From Sphingosinicellaceae bacterium (GTDB taxonomy: Bacteria; Pseudomonadota; Alphaproteobacteria; Sphingomonadales; Sphingomonadaceae): 64,000 nucleotides of DNA. Positions within the stretch are counted from its first letter, which is position 1. Every line of letters begins with the position of its first letter. Position numbers and translations under genes: made by a program. Shown here piece by piece: positions 16,529 to 24,008 of the stretch. The notes beneath the pieces are model-generated. The model searched no databases. It saw only the letters and a program-made list of their open reading frames with translations, and was not told where the DNA came from. The DNA is taken from contig CP079108.1 of the NCBI GenBank assembly GCA_019285715.1, positions 945,001-1,009,000 of the forward strand, read 5' to 3'.

Positions 16529-16942
16529 TCAGCAGAGCCAGCCGCGCGGAAACCTCCTCAGGCGCTCGGCGGACAGCTGCCTGGCGATCGCCCGGACGCC
16601 GTCGTCCTGGTCTATCATGATCCGCAGCGGTGTGGTCGGCACGGGGCACGACCCCTCCGTCCACAGACCGGGGTTCGGCGAGCGGACCCACTCGCGCACC
16701 GCGTCCTCGTCGGCGAGCAGAGCACGCGCGTCGTCGGCGATCGAGACGATCCATCGCATCCGCGCCTCGGACTCGAACGCGGCCGACCTGTCCGACGCGT
16801 TCGCCCCACGGGGCGCTCGCGTGAGCATGTCGCGCTCCTCGTCGAGGATGCCGAGTACGTCGAGCGCCCAATCGAAGGCCTTGAGCATCGCGGCGTGCTC
16901 GGCTTCCGATGCGTCGTCGACGAGTGTGAGGTGAATTGCCAT
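16529..16942 (-). CDS. Second DUF2384-like protein
   Basis: A 137-aa protein. Its C-terminal part has REWVRSPNPGLWTEG, then TTPLRIMIDQDDGVRAIARQL, matching the W-x(n)-N/P, P-L-x-x-M and G-x-x-x-V-x-x-L pattern at the end of MbcA/ParS/Xre antitoxin domains. The N-terminal half (MAIHLTLVDDASEAEHAAML and following) is helical and less typical. The chosen ATG 16942 lies 24 bp from palindrome C; a longer frame would read back through the palindrome and is unlikely. Same layout as the gene at 13920-14276: palindrome, antitoxin-like gene, then an (in this case broken) VLDVES gene. Resemblance to the family is moderate. Confidence 0.45.
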   Translation of the reverse strand: MAIHLTLVDDASEAEHAAMLKAFDWALDVLGILDEERDMLTRAPRGANASDRSAAFESEARMRWIVSIADDARALLADEDAVREWVRSPNPGLWTEGSCPVPTTPLRIMIDQDDGVRAIARQLSAERLRRFPRGWLC

Positions 16943-16965
16943 GCCAATTAGATGGGACCACAAAA

Positions 16966-16981
16966 GGTACTTACAAGTACC
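16966..16981. promoter_or_regulatory. Palindrome C: GGTACTTACAAGTACC
   Basis: A 16-bp site with 7-bp perfect arms, differing from palindrome B only at one central base. It lies between the second DUF2384-like gene (24 bp from its ATG) and the TM0106-type nuclease gene (about 80 bp from its start). Probable shared operator. Confidence 0.65.
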
Positions 16982-17062
16982 ATAACCAGACACCATCTAG
17001 TCTACTCGCCGGTCGATTCCACGATGGACTGCCGACCTTGCGAGGAGGAGAATGCCTTGGAG

Positions 17063-18658
17063 ATGGTGACCGCGACCCAGCTCTACGACCACGTGACGTG
17101 CCCGCGGCGGGTCGATCTCGACGCCCACGCCGACGGGCTCCGGAAGGCCGACGTCAGCCCGTTCGTGCGCATGCTATGGCAGCGCGGTGCCAGTCACGAG
17201 TCTGATGTCGTCAGGACGCTGCCGGAGGGCACGGTGCTCCTGGCGGGCCTGCCGGGACCGGAGCGGGAGCACCGCACCGCGGAGGCGATGGCCGGCGGTG
17301 CCGAGCTGATCCACGGCGGCCGCATCTCTGCGGACGACCTCCTCGGCGACCCCGATCTGCTCGTGCGTCGGGACGGCCGCTACCTGCCGGTCGACATCAA
17401 GTCGGGACGTGCCGAGGAGAACGGTGACGATGACGGCGAGCCGGGCCGGCCGAAACCGCACTACGCGGTTCAGGTCGCGCTCTACGTCGACGTCCTGGAA
17501 AGGCAGGGTTTGTCCGCGGGCAGGCATCCGGAAATCTGGGACGTGCGTGGCGACCGCATCGCCTACGATCTCGAGGCACCCCGCGGTCCGCGGACCCCGA
17601 CGAGCCTTTGGGACCTCTACACCTTGAGCCGTGATGCGGTCCGAGCCATCCTGGCCTCACCGCATTCGACCCGCGGTGCGCTGTCCGCCGCCTGCGGATT
17701 CTGCCATTGGCGCGAGGTCTGCAGTGCCGAGCTCGAGGCCGCGGGCGACCTAACATTGGTGCCGGCGCTCGGCCGCGCCGCGCGTGACATCCTCTCGTCG
17801 AGCATCCCGACGCTCGACGCCTTGGCGACGATGGACCCGGAGGTCTACATCCGGGGCAGGAAGACCGTCTTCGCCGGGGTCGGTCCGGATCGTCTGCGCC
17901 TGTACAGGGACCGGGCGCGCCTGCTTACGACGCCCGGCGCAACGCCGTATCTGCGCCATGCGGTCGTCCTGCCCGAGACCAGGCTCGAAATAATGTTCGA
18001 CATCGAAGCGGACCCGATGCGCGACCTCGTCTACCTGCACGGCTTCATCGAGCGGACTGGCCGGGATCCGGCCACGGAGGTCTTCACCCCGTTCTATGCC
18101 GGCACACCGACGCCGGAAGGCGAACGGGAAGCCTTCGCCGGCGCCATCGCCTATCTCGCCGAAAGGCCAAGCGCGACGGTGTTCTACTATTCAAGGTACG
18201 AGAGGACGATGTACCGAAAGCTGCAGCGCCGTTTTCCGGACGTATGCTCCGAGGACACGATCGCGGCCATCTTCACGCCGCCGCGCTCGGTCGACCTCTA
18301 CTGCGACGTGGTCGCCAAGGCCACGGAATGGCCCACCCGCAGCCATTCGATCAAAACCATCGCGAAACATCTCGGGTTCGCCTGGCGCGACACCGACCCG
18401 TCGGGTGCGGCCTCGATCGAATGGTACGACCGCTGGGTAAAGGGCAACGACCCGGACGTCCGCCAGCGCATCCTCGACTACAACGAGGACGACTGCCGGG
18501 CGACCGGCGTCGTGCTGGACGGCGTCAGGGCTTTAAAGCCGTTTCCCCCCCGCGTCAACGGAGGTGATCAGGGAGCCGCTTCCGGGATGAGCGGGACGGT
18601 CCGCATCGATCTTGAAGCGTTCGGGAGCGTCCGATCGACTTACGGTCGGCGCAGGTGA
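17063..18658 (+). CDS. TM0106-family RecB-like nuclease with C-terminal RNase H-like domain
   Basis: A 531-aa protein. The N-terminal PD-(D/E)XK nuclease (about 1-240) opens with ATQLYDHVTCPRRVDLD and MLWQRGASHESDV, then ISADDLLGDPDLLVRRDGRYLPVDIKSGR, giving the D and D-x-K catalytic residues, and QVALYVDVL. A Cas4-like cysteine cluster (CGFCHWREVC) follows. The C-terminal part (about 310-500) is a YprB/RNase H-like exonuclease: LEIMFDIEADP, then YYSRYERTM and a terminal YNEDDCRAT. The start is set by GAGGAGG; TTG 17057 is an alternative. It lies next to palindrome C, divergent from the DUF2384-like gene. Its physiological substrate is unknown. Confidence 0.8.
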   Translation: MVTATQLYDHVTCPRRVDLDAHADGLRKADVSPFVRMLWQRGASHESDVVRTLPEGTVLLAGLPGPEREHRTAEAMAGGAELIHGGRISADDLLGDPDLLVRRDGRYLPVDIKSGRAEENGDDDGEPGRPKPHYAVQVALYVDVLERQGLSAGRHPEIWDVRGDRIAYDLEAPRGPRTPTSLWDLYTLSRDAVRAILASPHSTRGALSAACGFCHWREVCSAELEAAGDLTLVPALGRAARDILSSSIPTLDALATMDPEVYIRGRKTVFAGVGPDRLRLYRDRARLLTTPGATPYLRHAVVLPETRLEIMFDIEADPMRDLVYLHGFIERTGRDPATEVFTPFYAGTPTPEGEREAFAGAIAYLAERPSATVFYYSRYERTMYRKLQRRFPDVCSEDTIAAIFTPPRSVDLYCDVVAKATEWPTRSHSIKTIAKHLGFAWRDTDPSGAASIEWYDRWVKGNDPDVRQRILDYNEDDCRATGVVLDGVRALKPFPPRVNGGDQGAASGMSGTVRIDLEAFGSVRSTYGRRR

Positions 18659-18826
18659 ATACGTCGATCGGCGGTTCCAACGCCGGCACCCGGCTGGAGC
18701 GACGGTGCCAAGCGATCGGATCGCCTGGCCGTCGACGGCGCGTGCAGCTTGATGGTCATTGAATAAAGGTTGGCGAATGCCGGGCTGGACGGAAAATCCT
18801 GAAGGCGTTCCAGTTTCGAAAGGTGA

Positions 18827-19531
18827 ATGATGACGAACCGAATAAGTCTGACCACGCCGTCCGCGATCCGGCAGCGCATCGCGACGCTCCGCAGGGACTA
18901 CGGAGTCCAGGACTGGCTTACCGTCGTGAGCGGCGTCACCGCGGACGCATACAGGGCCGCCGGCTTCCGCGGCGAGGAGTTCGGCGAACTGCTACGGGAC
19001 CAGATGGAGCAGCGCGGCATGCTGTCGATCCACTTGCGTCGGAAGGCCATCATGCGCCTCCGCCCGGGGTTCGACGGTCACTCCGGGCGCCTCTTCGACG
19101 AAGACGGACTGGTCGACCTGAACCTCTACTTCGACGACGGGAGCTACCGCGAGAGCCCCGAGCCGGCGATCCGCACGAACGGAACGCTGCCGTCGTGGCT
19201 GCAGGTCGCCGGCGGGCTTGGTCGGTCGGCTGAAACCGTCCTCGCCGGGAAGCTGCCTCGCTGCTTGCGGCGGGTCCGCATGATCGACGCGTCAACCGAG
19301 ACGATGATCTGGGGCGTCGTGAACACCGTGCGCATGGACCGCTCGTACGAATCTCTGGCGTCGATGCCGATCGACGTGGCACGTGATCTGGGCGTCGCCG
19401 AGCAACGTCACCTCGCTCATCTCCCGTGGCTCGGCGTCGAGAGCGCGCCGCCTCCGGCGACTGAAGTCAGGCCCGACCCGCAGCCCGCGACGAGGCCGCG
19501 CGCCCGTCCACGCCTGCGTCTGGTCGACTGA
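18827..19531 (+). CDS. Hypothetical protein
   Basis: A 234-aa protein of unknown family. It starts with tandem ATGs (18827 and 18830) after an AAAGG ribosome site. Features seen are an N-terminal helix (RQRIATLRRDYGVQDWLTVVSG), an acidic loop (FDEDGLVDLNLYFDDGSYRE near residues 90-110) and a strand-rich middle (RVRMIDASTETMIWGVVNTVRM), ending in a Pro/Arg-rich disordered tail. It follows the RecB-like nuclease by about 170 bp on the same strand and might belong to the same functional unit. Confidence 0.5.
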   Translation: MMTNRISLTTPSAIRQRIATLRRDYGVQDWLTVVSGVTADAYRAAGFRGEEFGELLRDQMEQRGMLSIHLRRKAIMRLRPGFDGHSGRLFDEDGLVDLNLYFDDGSYRESPEPAIRTNGTLPSWLQVAGGLGRSAETVLAGKLPRCLRRVRMIDASTETMIWGVVNTVRMDRSYESLASMPIDVARDLGVAEQRHLAHLPWLGVESAPPPATEVRPDPQPATRPRARPRLRLVD

Positions 19532-19644
19532 ACCCGCACGCGTCGGCGACCGTGTACACGGATCGCATTCACCACCGACGCGGGAAGGCAGCCGCCGCCG
19601 AGATTCCAGCCTGCCAAATCGCCAAGGACGTGATCCTCACGGGA

Positions 19645-20577
19645 TCAGGAGCGTGGCCTGTCGAGCGGCAAGCCATCCGCGTCTCTGCAATCCGACAGCA
19701 GCATCTCGTGGTGCGCGGCGCCAGGTGGCAACATCGGATAGCAGTTCTCCGCACCGGCGGTCACGATCTCCACGAGCACCGGACCGGGGGTCGCGAGCGC
19801 GTGGGCGAGCGAAGCGGTGAGCTCTGCGGGGTCGTCGATGCGGAAGCCGCTCCAGCCGTAGGCGGCGGCGAGGGCGACGAAGTCGGGGAGCGCCTCGGCG
19901 CGGCTGTGGCTCAGACGACGGTCGTGAATCAGGTCCTGCCACTGCCTGACCATCCCCATCGCGCCGTTGTTGAGGATGATCAGCTTGACCGGCAGGCGGT
20001 GCTGGACGGCGGTCGCCAGCTCCTGGATGTTCATCTGCACCGACGCTTCACCGGAGACGCAGACGACCAGCCGGTCCGGATACGCGATCTGGGCGCCGAG
20101 GGCGGCCGGGAGGCCGTATCCCATAGTGCCCAGCCCACCGGAGGTCAGCCCGCGGCCGGGCTCATCGAAGCTCATGTACTGCGCGGCCCACATCTGGTGC
20201 TGGCCGACATCGGTGCTGACCACCACGTCGTGGTCCCGGAGAAGCGCCGACAGTTGCGACAGCGCGTGCTGCGGCAGCACCCGGTCGGGGTTGGGCCGGA
20301 ACGCCAGGCAGCGTTGGGATCGCCAGCCCGCGATGTCCTGCCACCAGCTGGTCAGGTCCGGCGCCGCCGCCTCGCCCCAGGCGCGCAGCACCGCCTCGAG
20401 CACGTCGGCGGCGTCACCCACGACACCCAGGTCGACCGGGACGAGCTTGCCGATCTCGCTCGGATCGACGTCCACATGGATCTTGCGGCTTCCCGGGGAG
20501 AAGCCATCGAGACGCCCGGTGACGCGGTCGTCGAAGCGCGCACCCAGGCAGACGAGCAGGTCGCAGCCGTGCGGGAG
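19645..20577 (-). pseudogene. Truncated acetolactate synthase large subunit (C-terminal half only)
   Basis: The frame matches the C-terminal part of the intact ilvB at 24009-25739: [39 protein letters not shown] and LPPGAAHHEMLL are nearly the same in both. The N-terminal half, including the catalytic glutamate region, is missing. The similarity stops abruptly near 20573 (GGTCGCAGCCGTGC), where the 3' end of a hydrolase gene begins; a frame stays open past the junction but is no longer ilvB-like. The two copies have diverged at many positions, so the event is not recent or came from a related genome. No promoter or start can serve it, so I call it a pseudogene. Confidence 0.85.
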
Positions 20578-20603
20578 AAAAGGTTGGCCGCTTCCGAGAG
20601 ACG

Positions 20604-21629
20604 TCAGGTTCCAACGCGCCGGTCGAGGAATTCCAGCATCGTGTCGCCGATCTGCGGACCATGGGTCTCCAGCGCGAAATGTCCGGTAGGGAAGAACCTG
20701 ATCTCCGCGTCCGGGATGTCGCGTCGAAACGCTTCGGCGCCCGGGGGCAGGAAGTAGATGTCCTTGCTGCCCCACACCGCGAGCAGCGGCGGCTTGTGGG
20801 TCCGGAAGTAGGACTGCCACGCATCGTATAGCGCCACGTTGGTGCGGTAGTCGTAGATCAGGTCGAGCTGGATCTCGTCGGTGCCCGGTCGATTGAAGTA
20901 GGCGATGTCGAGAGTGTAGCCGTCCGGCGAGACGAGCGCTTCATCCGCCCCGGTCACGTACTGCGTGCGGATCGCTTCCGGTGTCAGCGCCGCCCGGACC
21001 GCGTTGCGGTTCTCCGCCGAAGGTTTCGCCCAGTACATCTGGTACGGACCCCAGGCCCTGCTCAGGCCCTCGGCATAGGCGTTGCCATTCTGGCTGATGA
21101 TGGCGGTGACGCGCTCGGGATGCGCAGCCGCGAGCCGGAAGCCGGTGGGTGCGCCGTAATCGAAGACGTAGATAGCATAGCGCTCCAGCCCGAGCGCCTC
21201 GGTGAAGCCCTCGATCGTCCGAGTGAGGTTCTCGAAGGTGTAGTCGTACTCGCCTCGGGGCGGTGCCTTGGTCAGCCCGAAACCCGGGAGATCGGGGGCG
21301 ATCACGCGGTACCTGCCCGCGAGCGGCGGGATCAGATTGCGGAACATGTGGCTGGTGGTCGGATAGCCATGCAGCAGCAATACGACGGGAGCGTCCGCCG
21401 GGCCTGCCTCCCGGTAGAAGACGTCCACCGGCCCGACCTTCTGGGTCTTGTACTTCACGGTCGACGCATGTCGTTCCGTTTCATCGAAGGCCCTGGTTCG
21501 GATCTTGGAGCGCAGAGGGAGAGCGGCGGCTTGAGCGGGGCGGGCGATCACGGCCGCCAAACCGATCGAGAGTATGCCGAGGGACGCGCGGCGTGAGAGG
21601 GAGGATTGGGGAGCGGCTCTCATGTTCAT
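20604..21629 (-). CDS. Exported alpha/beta hydrolase (haloalkane dehalogenase/epoxide hydrolase-like)
   Basis: A 341-aa protein with a Tat-like signal: SRRASLGILSIGLAAVIARPAQA. The fold begins at VVLLLHGYPTTSHMFRNLIP (oxyanion loop), followed by DLPGFGLTKAP. The nucleophile appears to be an aspartate in YVFDYGAPTG, as in haloalkane dehalogenases and epoxide hydrolases rather than Ser esterases. The general-base His is in FFPTGHFALETHG near the C-terminus. ATG 21629 (MNMRAAP) fits the signal peptide. It lies downstream of bioB on the same strand with a 366-bp gap, and its 3' end abuts the truncated ilvB. The substrate is unknown. Confidence 0.85.
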   Translation of the reverse strand: MNMRAAPQSSLSRRASLGILSIGLAAVIARPAQAAALPLRSKIRTRAFDETERHASTVKYKTQKVGPVDVFYREAGPADAPVVLLLHGYPTTSHMFRNLIPPLAGRYRVIAPDLPGFGLTKAPPRGEYDYTFENLTRTIEGFTEALGLERYAIYVFDYGAPTGFRLAAAHPERVTAIISQNGNAYAEGLSRAWGPYQMYWAKPSAENRNAVRAALTPEAIRTQYVTGADEALVSPDGYTLDIAYFNRPGTDEIQLDLIYDYRTNVALYDAWQSYFRTHKPPLLAVWGSKDIYFLPPGAEAFRRDIPDAEIRFFPTGHFALETHGPQIGDTMLEFLDRRVGT

Positions 21630-21995
21630 TTCTGTCTTTCTCTCGAGTGCAACGCACGCACCGCGGCTACCGGCTTCCTGTTCTCGATGTTCAGCGGGGG
21701 CGCCCGCCGTATGCAGCACTTTCATCGAGCTGATGCTTCCCATCGCCACCACATGGCAGGGCGGAACACCGGCTATCCTCGCCCTCGGCGACGACATCTC
21801 CGTCCCACACGGCTTCGACCATGCGAACCTCCGCATACCATCGGCTCTGCCGTGGCCGGCTTCAGCGTTGCGTCCGGCGATCGGGTACCCGGCCGGAGCG
21901 CATGGCTTCGGAATATGACCTGACTCTGTCAGTTCGCTTCGGTGCATCTCAAGGTTACACCTGGAGGCACCAACAGGAGCGGTCGCGGCGTCCGA
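21630..21995. other. Intergenic region between bioB and the hydrolase
   Basis: About 366 bp. Open frames occur on the plus strand, but none has a recognisable product. It probably contains the hydrolase promoter; no operator or terminator was found by eye. Confidence 0.4.
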
Positions 21996-23006
21996 TCAGG
22001 TAGCGGGGAGGCAATCAACAATGTGCGGCGTCCTCGCTTGGTGGAGACCCAGCCGATCCAGCAGCACCTGATCGCTTCGGCCATCGGGGTTGGGAGTAGT
22101 CAGCAGTACTTCGCCATTGAAAATCGAGTTGACGCCGGCCGCGAAGCACAAGGCCTGGAGCTCGTCCGACATGTACTGCCGTCCCGCTGCGATCCGGACC
22201 ACGCTGCGGGGCATCAGGATCCGCGCCACGGCGACGAGCCGCGCGAAACTTATGCCGTCGGGCCGTTCAGCGCGGTCCGAGATCGGAGCCCCCTCCACGT
22301 AGTTCCACAGGTTGAGCGGCACGCTTTCCGGGTGCTGCGGGAGGTTCGCCAGCAGGCGCAGCATCTCCAGTCGGTCGTCGACGGATTCGCCAAGGCCGAT
22401 GATACCGCCACAGCATACCTTCACGCCTGAGGCTCGCACGTTCTCCAAGGTCCGCAGCCTGTCGGCCATGCTGCGCGTCGTGGCGACATTCGGATAGTAT
22501 CGGGGCGACGTGTCGATGTTGTGGTTGTAATAGTCGAGGCCTGCATCGGCGAGGCGCTTCGCTTGACCTTCGTCGAGCATCCCCAGCGTTACGCATGTTT
22601 CCATCCCGAGCCGTCTCACCCCCTCGATCATCGGAATGACGCGGTCCAAGTCGCGCTCTTTCGGTGAGCGCCATGCCGCGCCTAGGCAGAAGCGGGTGGC
22701 GCCGGCCGCCTTTGCCTTCTCCGCCGCTGCGATCACCGCCTCGACCTCCATGAGCTTGGTCGCCTTGACGCCGGTCGCCAGGGACGCGCTCTGCGAGCAG
22801 TACCCGCAATCCTCCGGACAGCCGCCGGTCTTGATGCTGAGCAGTGTCGCGATTTCGATCGAGGTCGGATCGAATGATGTCCGATGGATGCGCTGCGCCT
22901 CGAACAGCAGATCGGGAAACGGCTGCTCGTAAAGCACGGTAACCTCGTCGGAGCGCCAATCATGCCGCATCGCAGGCGGACGGGTCGAAACGTCGTCATG
23001 GATCAT
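21996..23006 (-). CDS. bioB: Biotin synthase
   Basis: A 336-aa radical SAM enzyme that inserts sulfur into dethiobiotin, the last step of biotin synthesis. The cluster motif is [16 protein letters not shown] (Cx3Cx2C). Other family landmarks are [37 protein letters not shown] and the final [19 protein letters not shown]. It differs from most BioB at [12 protein letters not shown], where NxLxxxxGTPL is usual, so this may be a divergent or second copy. ATG 23006 lies inside a BioR box; the next Met (RPPAMRHDW) would still keep the domain. No other bio gene is adjacent; bioR diverges from it. Confidence 0.9.
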   Translation of the reverse strand: MIHDDVSTRPPAMRHDWRSDEVTVLYEQPFPDLLFEAQRIHRTSFDPTSIEIATLLSIKTGGCPEDCGYCSQSASLATGVKATKLMEVEAVIAAAEKAKAAGATRFCLGAAWRSPKERDLDRVIPMIEGVRRLGMETCVTLGMLDEGQAKRLADAGLDYYNHNIDTSPRYYPNVATTRSMADRLRTLENVRASGVKVCCGGIIGLGESVDDRLEMLRLLANLPQHPESVPLNLWNYVEGAPISDRAERPDGISFARLVAVARILMPRSVVRIAAGRQYMSDELQALCFAAGVNSIFNGEVLLTTPNPDGRSDQVLLDRLGLHQARTPHIVDCLPAT

Positions 23007-23016
23007 TATCGATAAT
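23005..23016. promoter_or_regulatory. BioR box at the bioB start
   Basis: ATTATCGATAAT, a perfect palindrome containing TTATCGATAA, which matches the published BioR consensus TTATMKATAA. It overlaps the bioB start codon by two bases. Confidence 0.85.
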
Positions 23017-23088
23017 TCCGGGCAAATTGAGCTGACGATCCGGGCTGTTTAGGGCACGCTGAGCCCTGCGCAGCAAATTTCTCTGGCG

Positions 23089-23100
23089 ATTATCGATAAT
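23089..23100. promoter_or_regulatory. BioR box at the bioR start
   Basis: An identical 12-bp ATTATCGATAAT palindrome, overlapping the bioR start codon by two bases. Together with the box at 23005 it brackets the 92-bp divergent promoter region, suggesting coordinate repression and autoregulation. Confidence 0.85.
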
Positions 23101-23719
23101 GGTTGTCCCTACGGTTGCGGAACGCATCGCGAGCGAACTCTCGGCGAGGATCGTCTCCGGTGCGTTGTCACCCGGGACGCGTTTGCGCCAGGAGGTGTTC
23201 GTCCGTGAGTTCGGAGCCAGCCATGCCGCTATCCGCGAGGCGTTCCTCAGGTTGGAGGTGCGACGCCTGGTCGTCAGTGAGCACCGCCGGGGCTGCATGG
23301 TCCTGACCCTGGAGCCGGAGGGCGAGCGCGAAGTGGTGACGATGCGCGCCGCGTTGGAGGTCCTGTCGATCCGTCAGCTCGGTCGTCGCCCCGGCGCGAA
23401 GGCGTTGCTGAAGATCGAGGAGGCACTGGACGCAGGGGATCGGGCATGTGACCTGACCGAGTGGGAGAGTGCCAATCGCGACTTCCACAACGGTCTCGCC
23501 GAGGCCTCCGGGCTGACACGGCTCGCTGCGTCGATTGCCGAACTCAACATCGTCTCTTCGCGATACGCACTCTCACACGACCGCTCGACGCAATGGCGAC
23601 CGCGGTCCAATCAAGACCACCGCCGGATCTTCGACGCCCTCTGCAGCGGCCTTCTGGACCAGGCGGCAAGCCTACTCGACAATCACATCCGAGCCGCGGA
23701 CCGGCGTGGCCGCACCTGA
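23099..23719 (+). CDS. bioR: GntR-family regulator of biotin genes, BioR-type
   Basis: A 206-aa FCD-type GntR regulator. The winged helix spans about residues 5-70: ERIASELSARIVSGALSPGT, FGASHAAIREAFLRLE and VVSEHRRGCMV. The C-terminal FCD domain (about 80-200) has ANRDFHNGLAEASG and a late NQDHRRIFDAL with metal-ligand-type His residues, and the LLDNHIR end. The BioR assignment rests on divergent pairing with bioB and two TTATCGATAA boxes in the shared intergenic region, the classic alphaproteobacterial arrangement. The start codon is embedded in one box and has no Shine-Dalgarno sequence, so the message may be leaderless or the true start may be slightly downstream. Confidence 0.85.
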   Translation: MVVPTVAERIASELSARIVSGALSPGTRLRQEVFVREFGASHAAIREAFLRLEVRRLVVSEHRRGCMVLTLEPEGEREVVTMRAALEVLSIRQLGRRPGAKALLKIEEALDAGDRACDLTEWESANRDFHNGLAEASGLTRLAASIAELNIVSSRYALSHDRSTQWRPRSNQDHRRIFDALCSGLLDQAASLLDNHIRAADRRGRT

Positions 23720-24008
23720 AGCTGAACGCCGATTACTGGAACCCCGCGCGGAACGGCACCGTACAGATCGCAACCCTCTCCGATGACCCGATCGCGACGA
23801 AAGGTCGTGCATCAAGTCGCCGATCTCACCCAGCCGAACGTCACATGTGGACGCCGGCCGGATGTCGCCGACCGTTCGCGCAGTCGCCAGCGCCAGCTGC
23901 CCTTCGCAGGGTGCGTAGGTCTTAGACCAGGGTGCCATCGACGGCGTCGCCGACCCGCCGCGGTGCCCGCCGATCGGCCCGTCCGCCATTGCAGCGAAGG
24001 TCCGGGCG

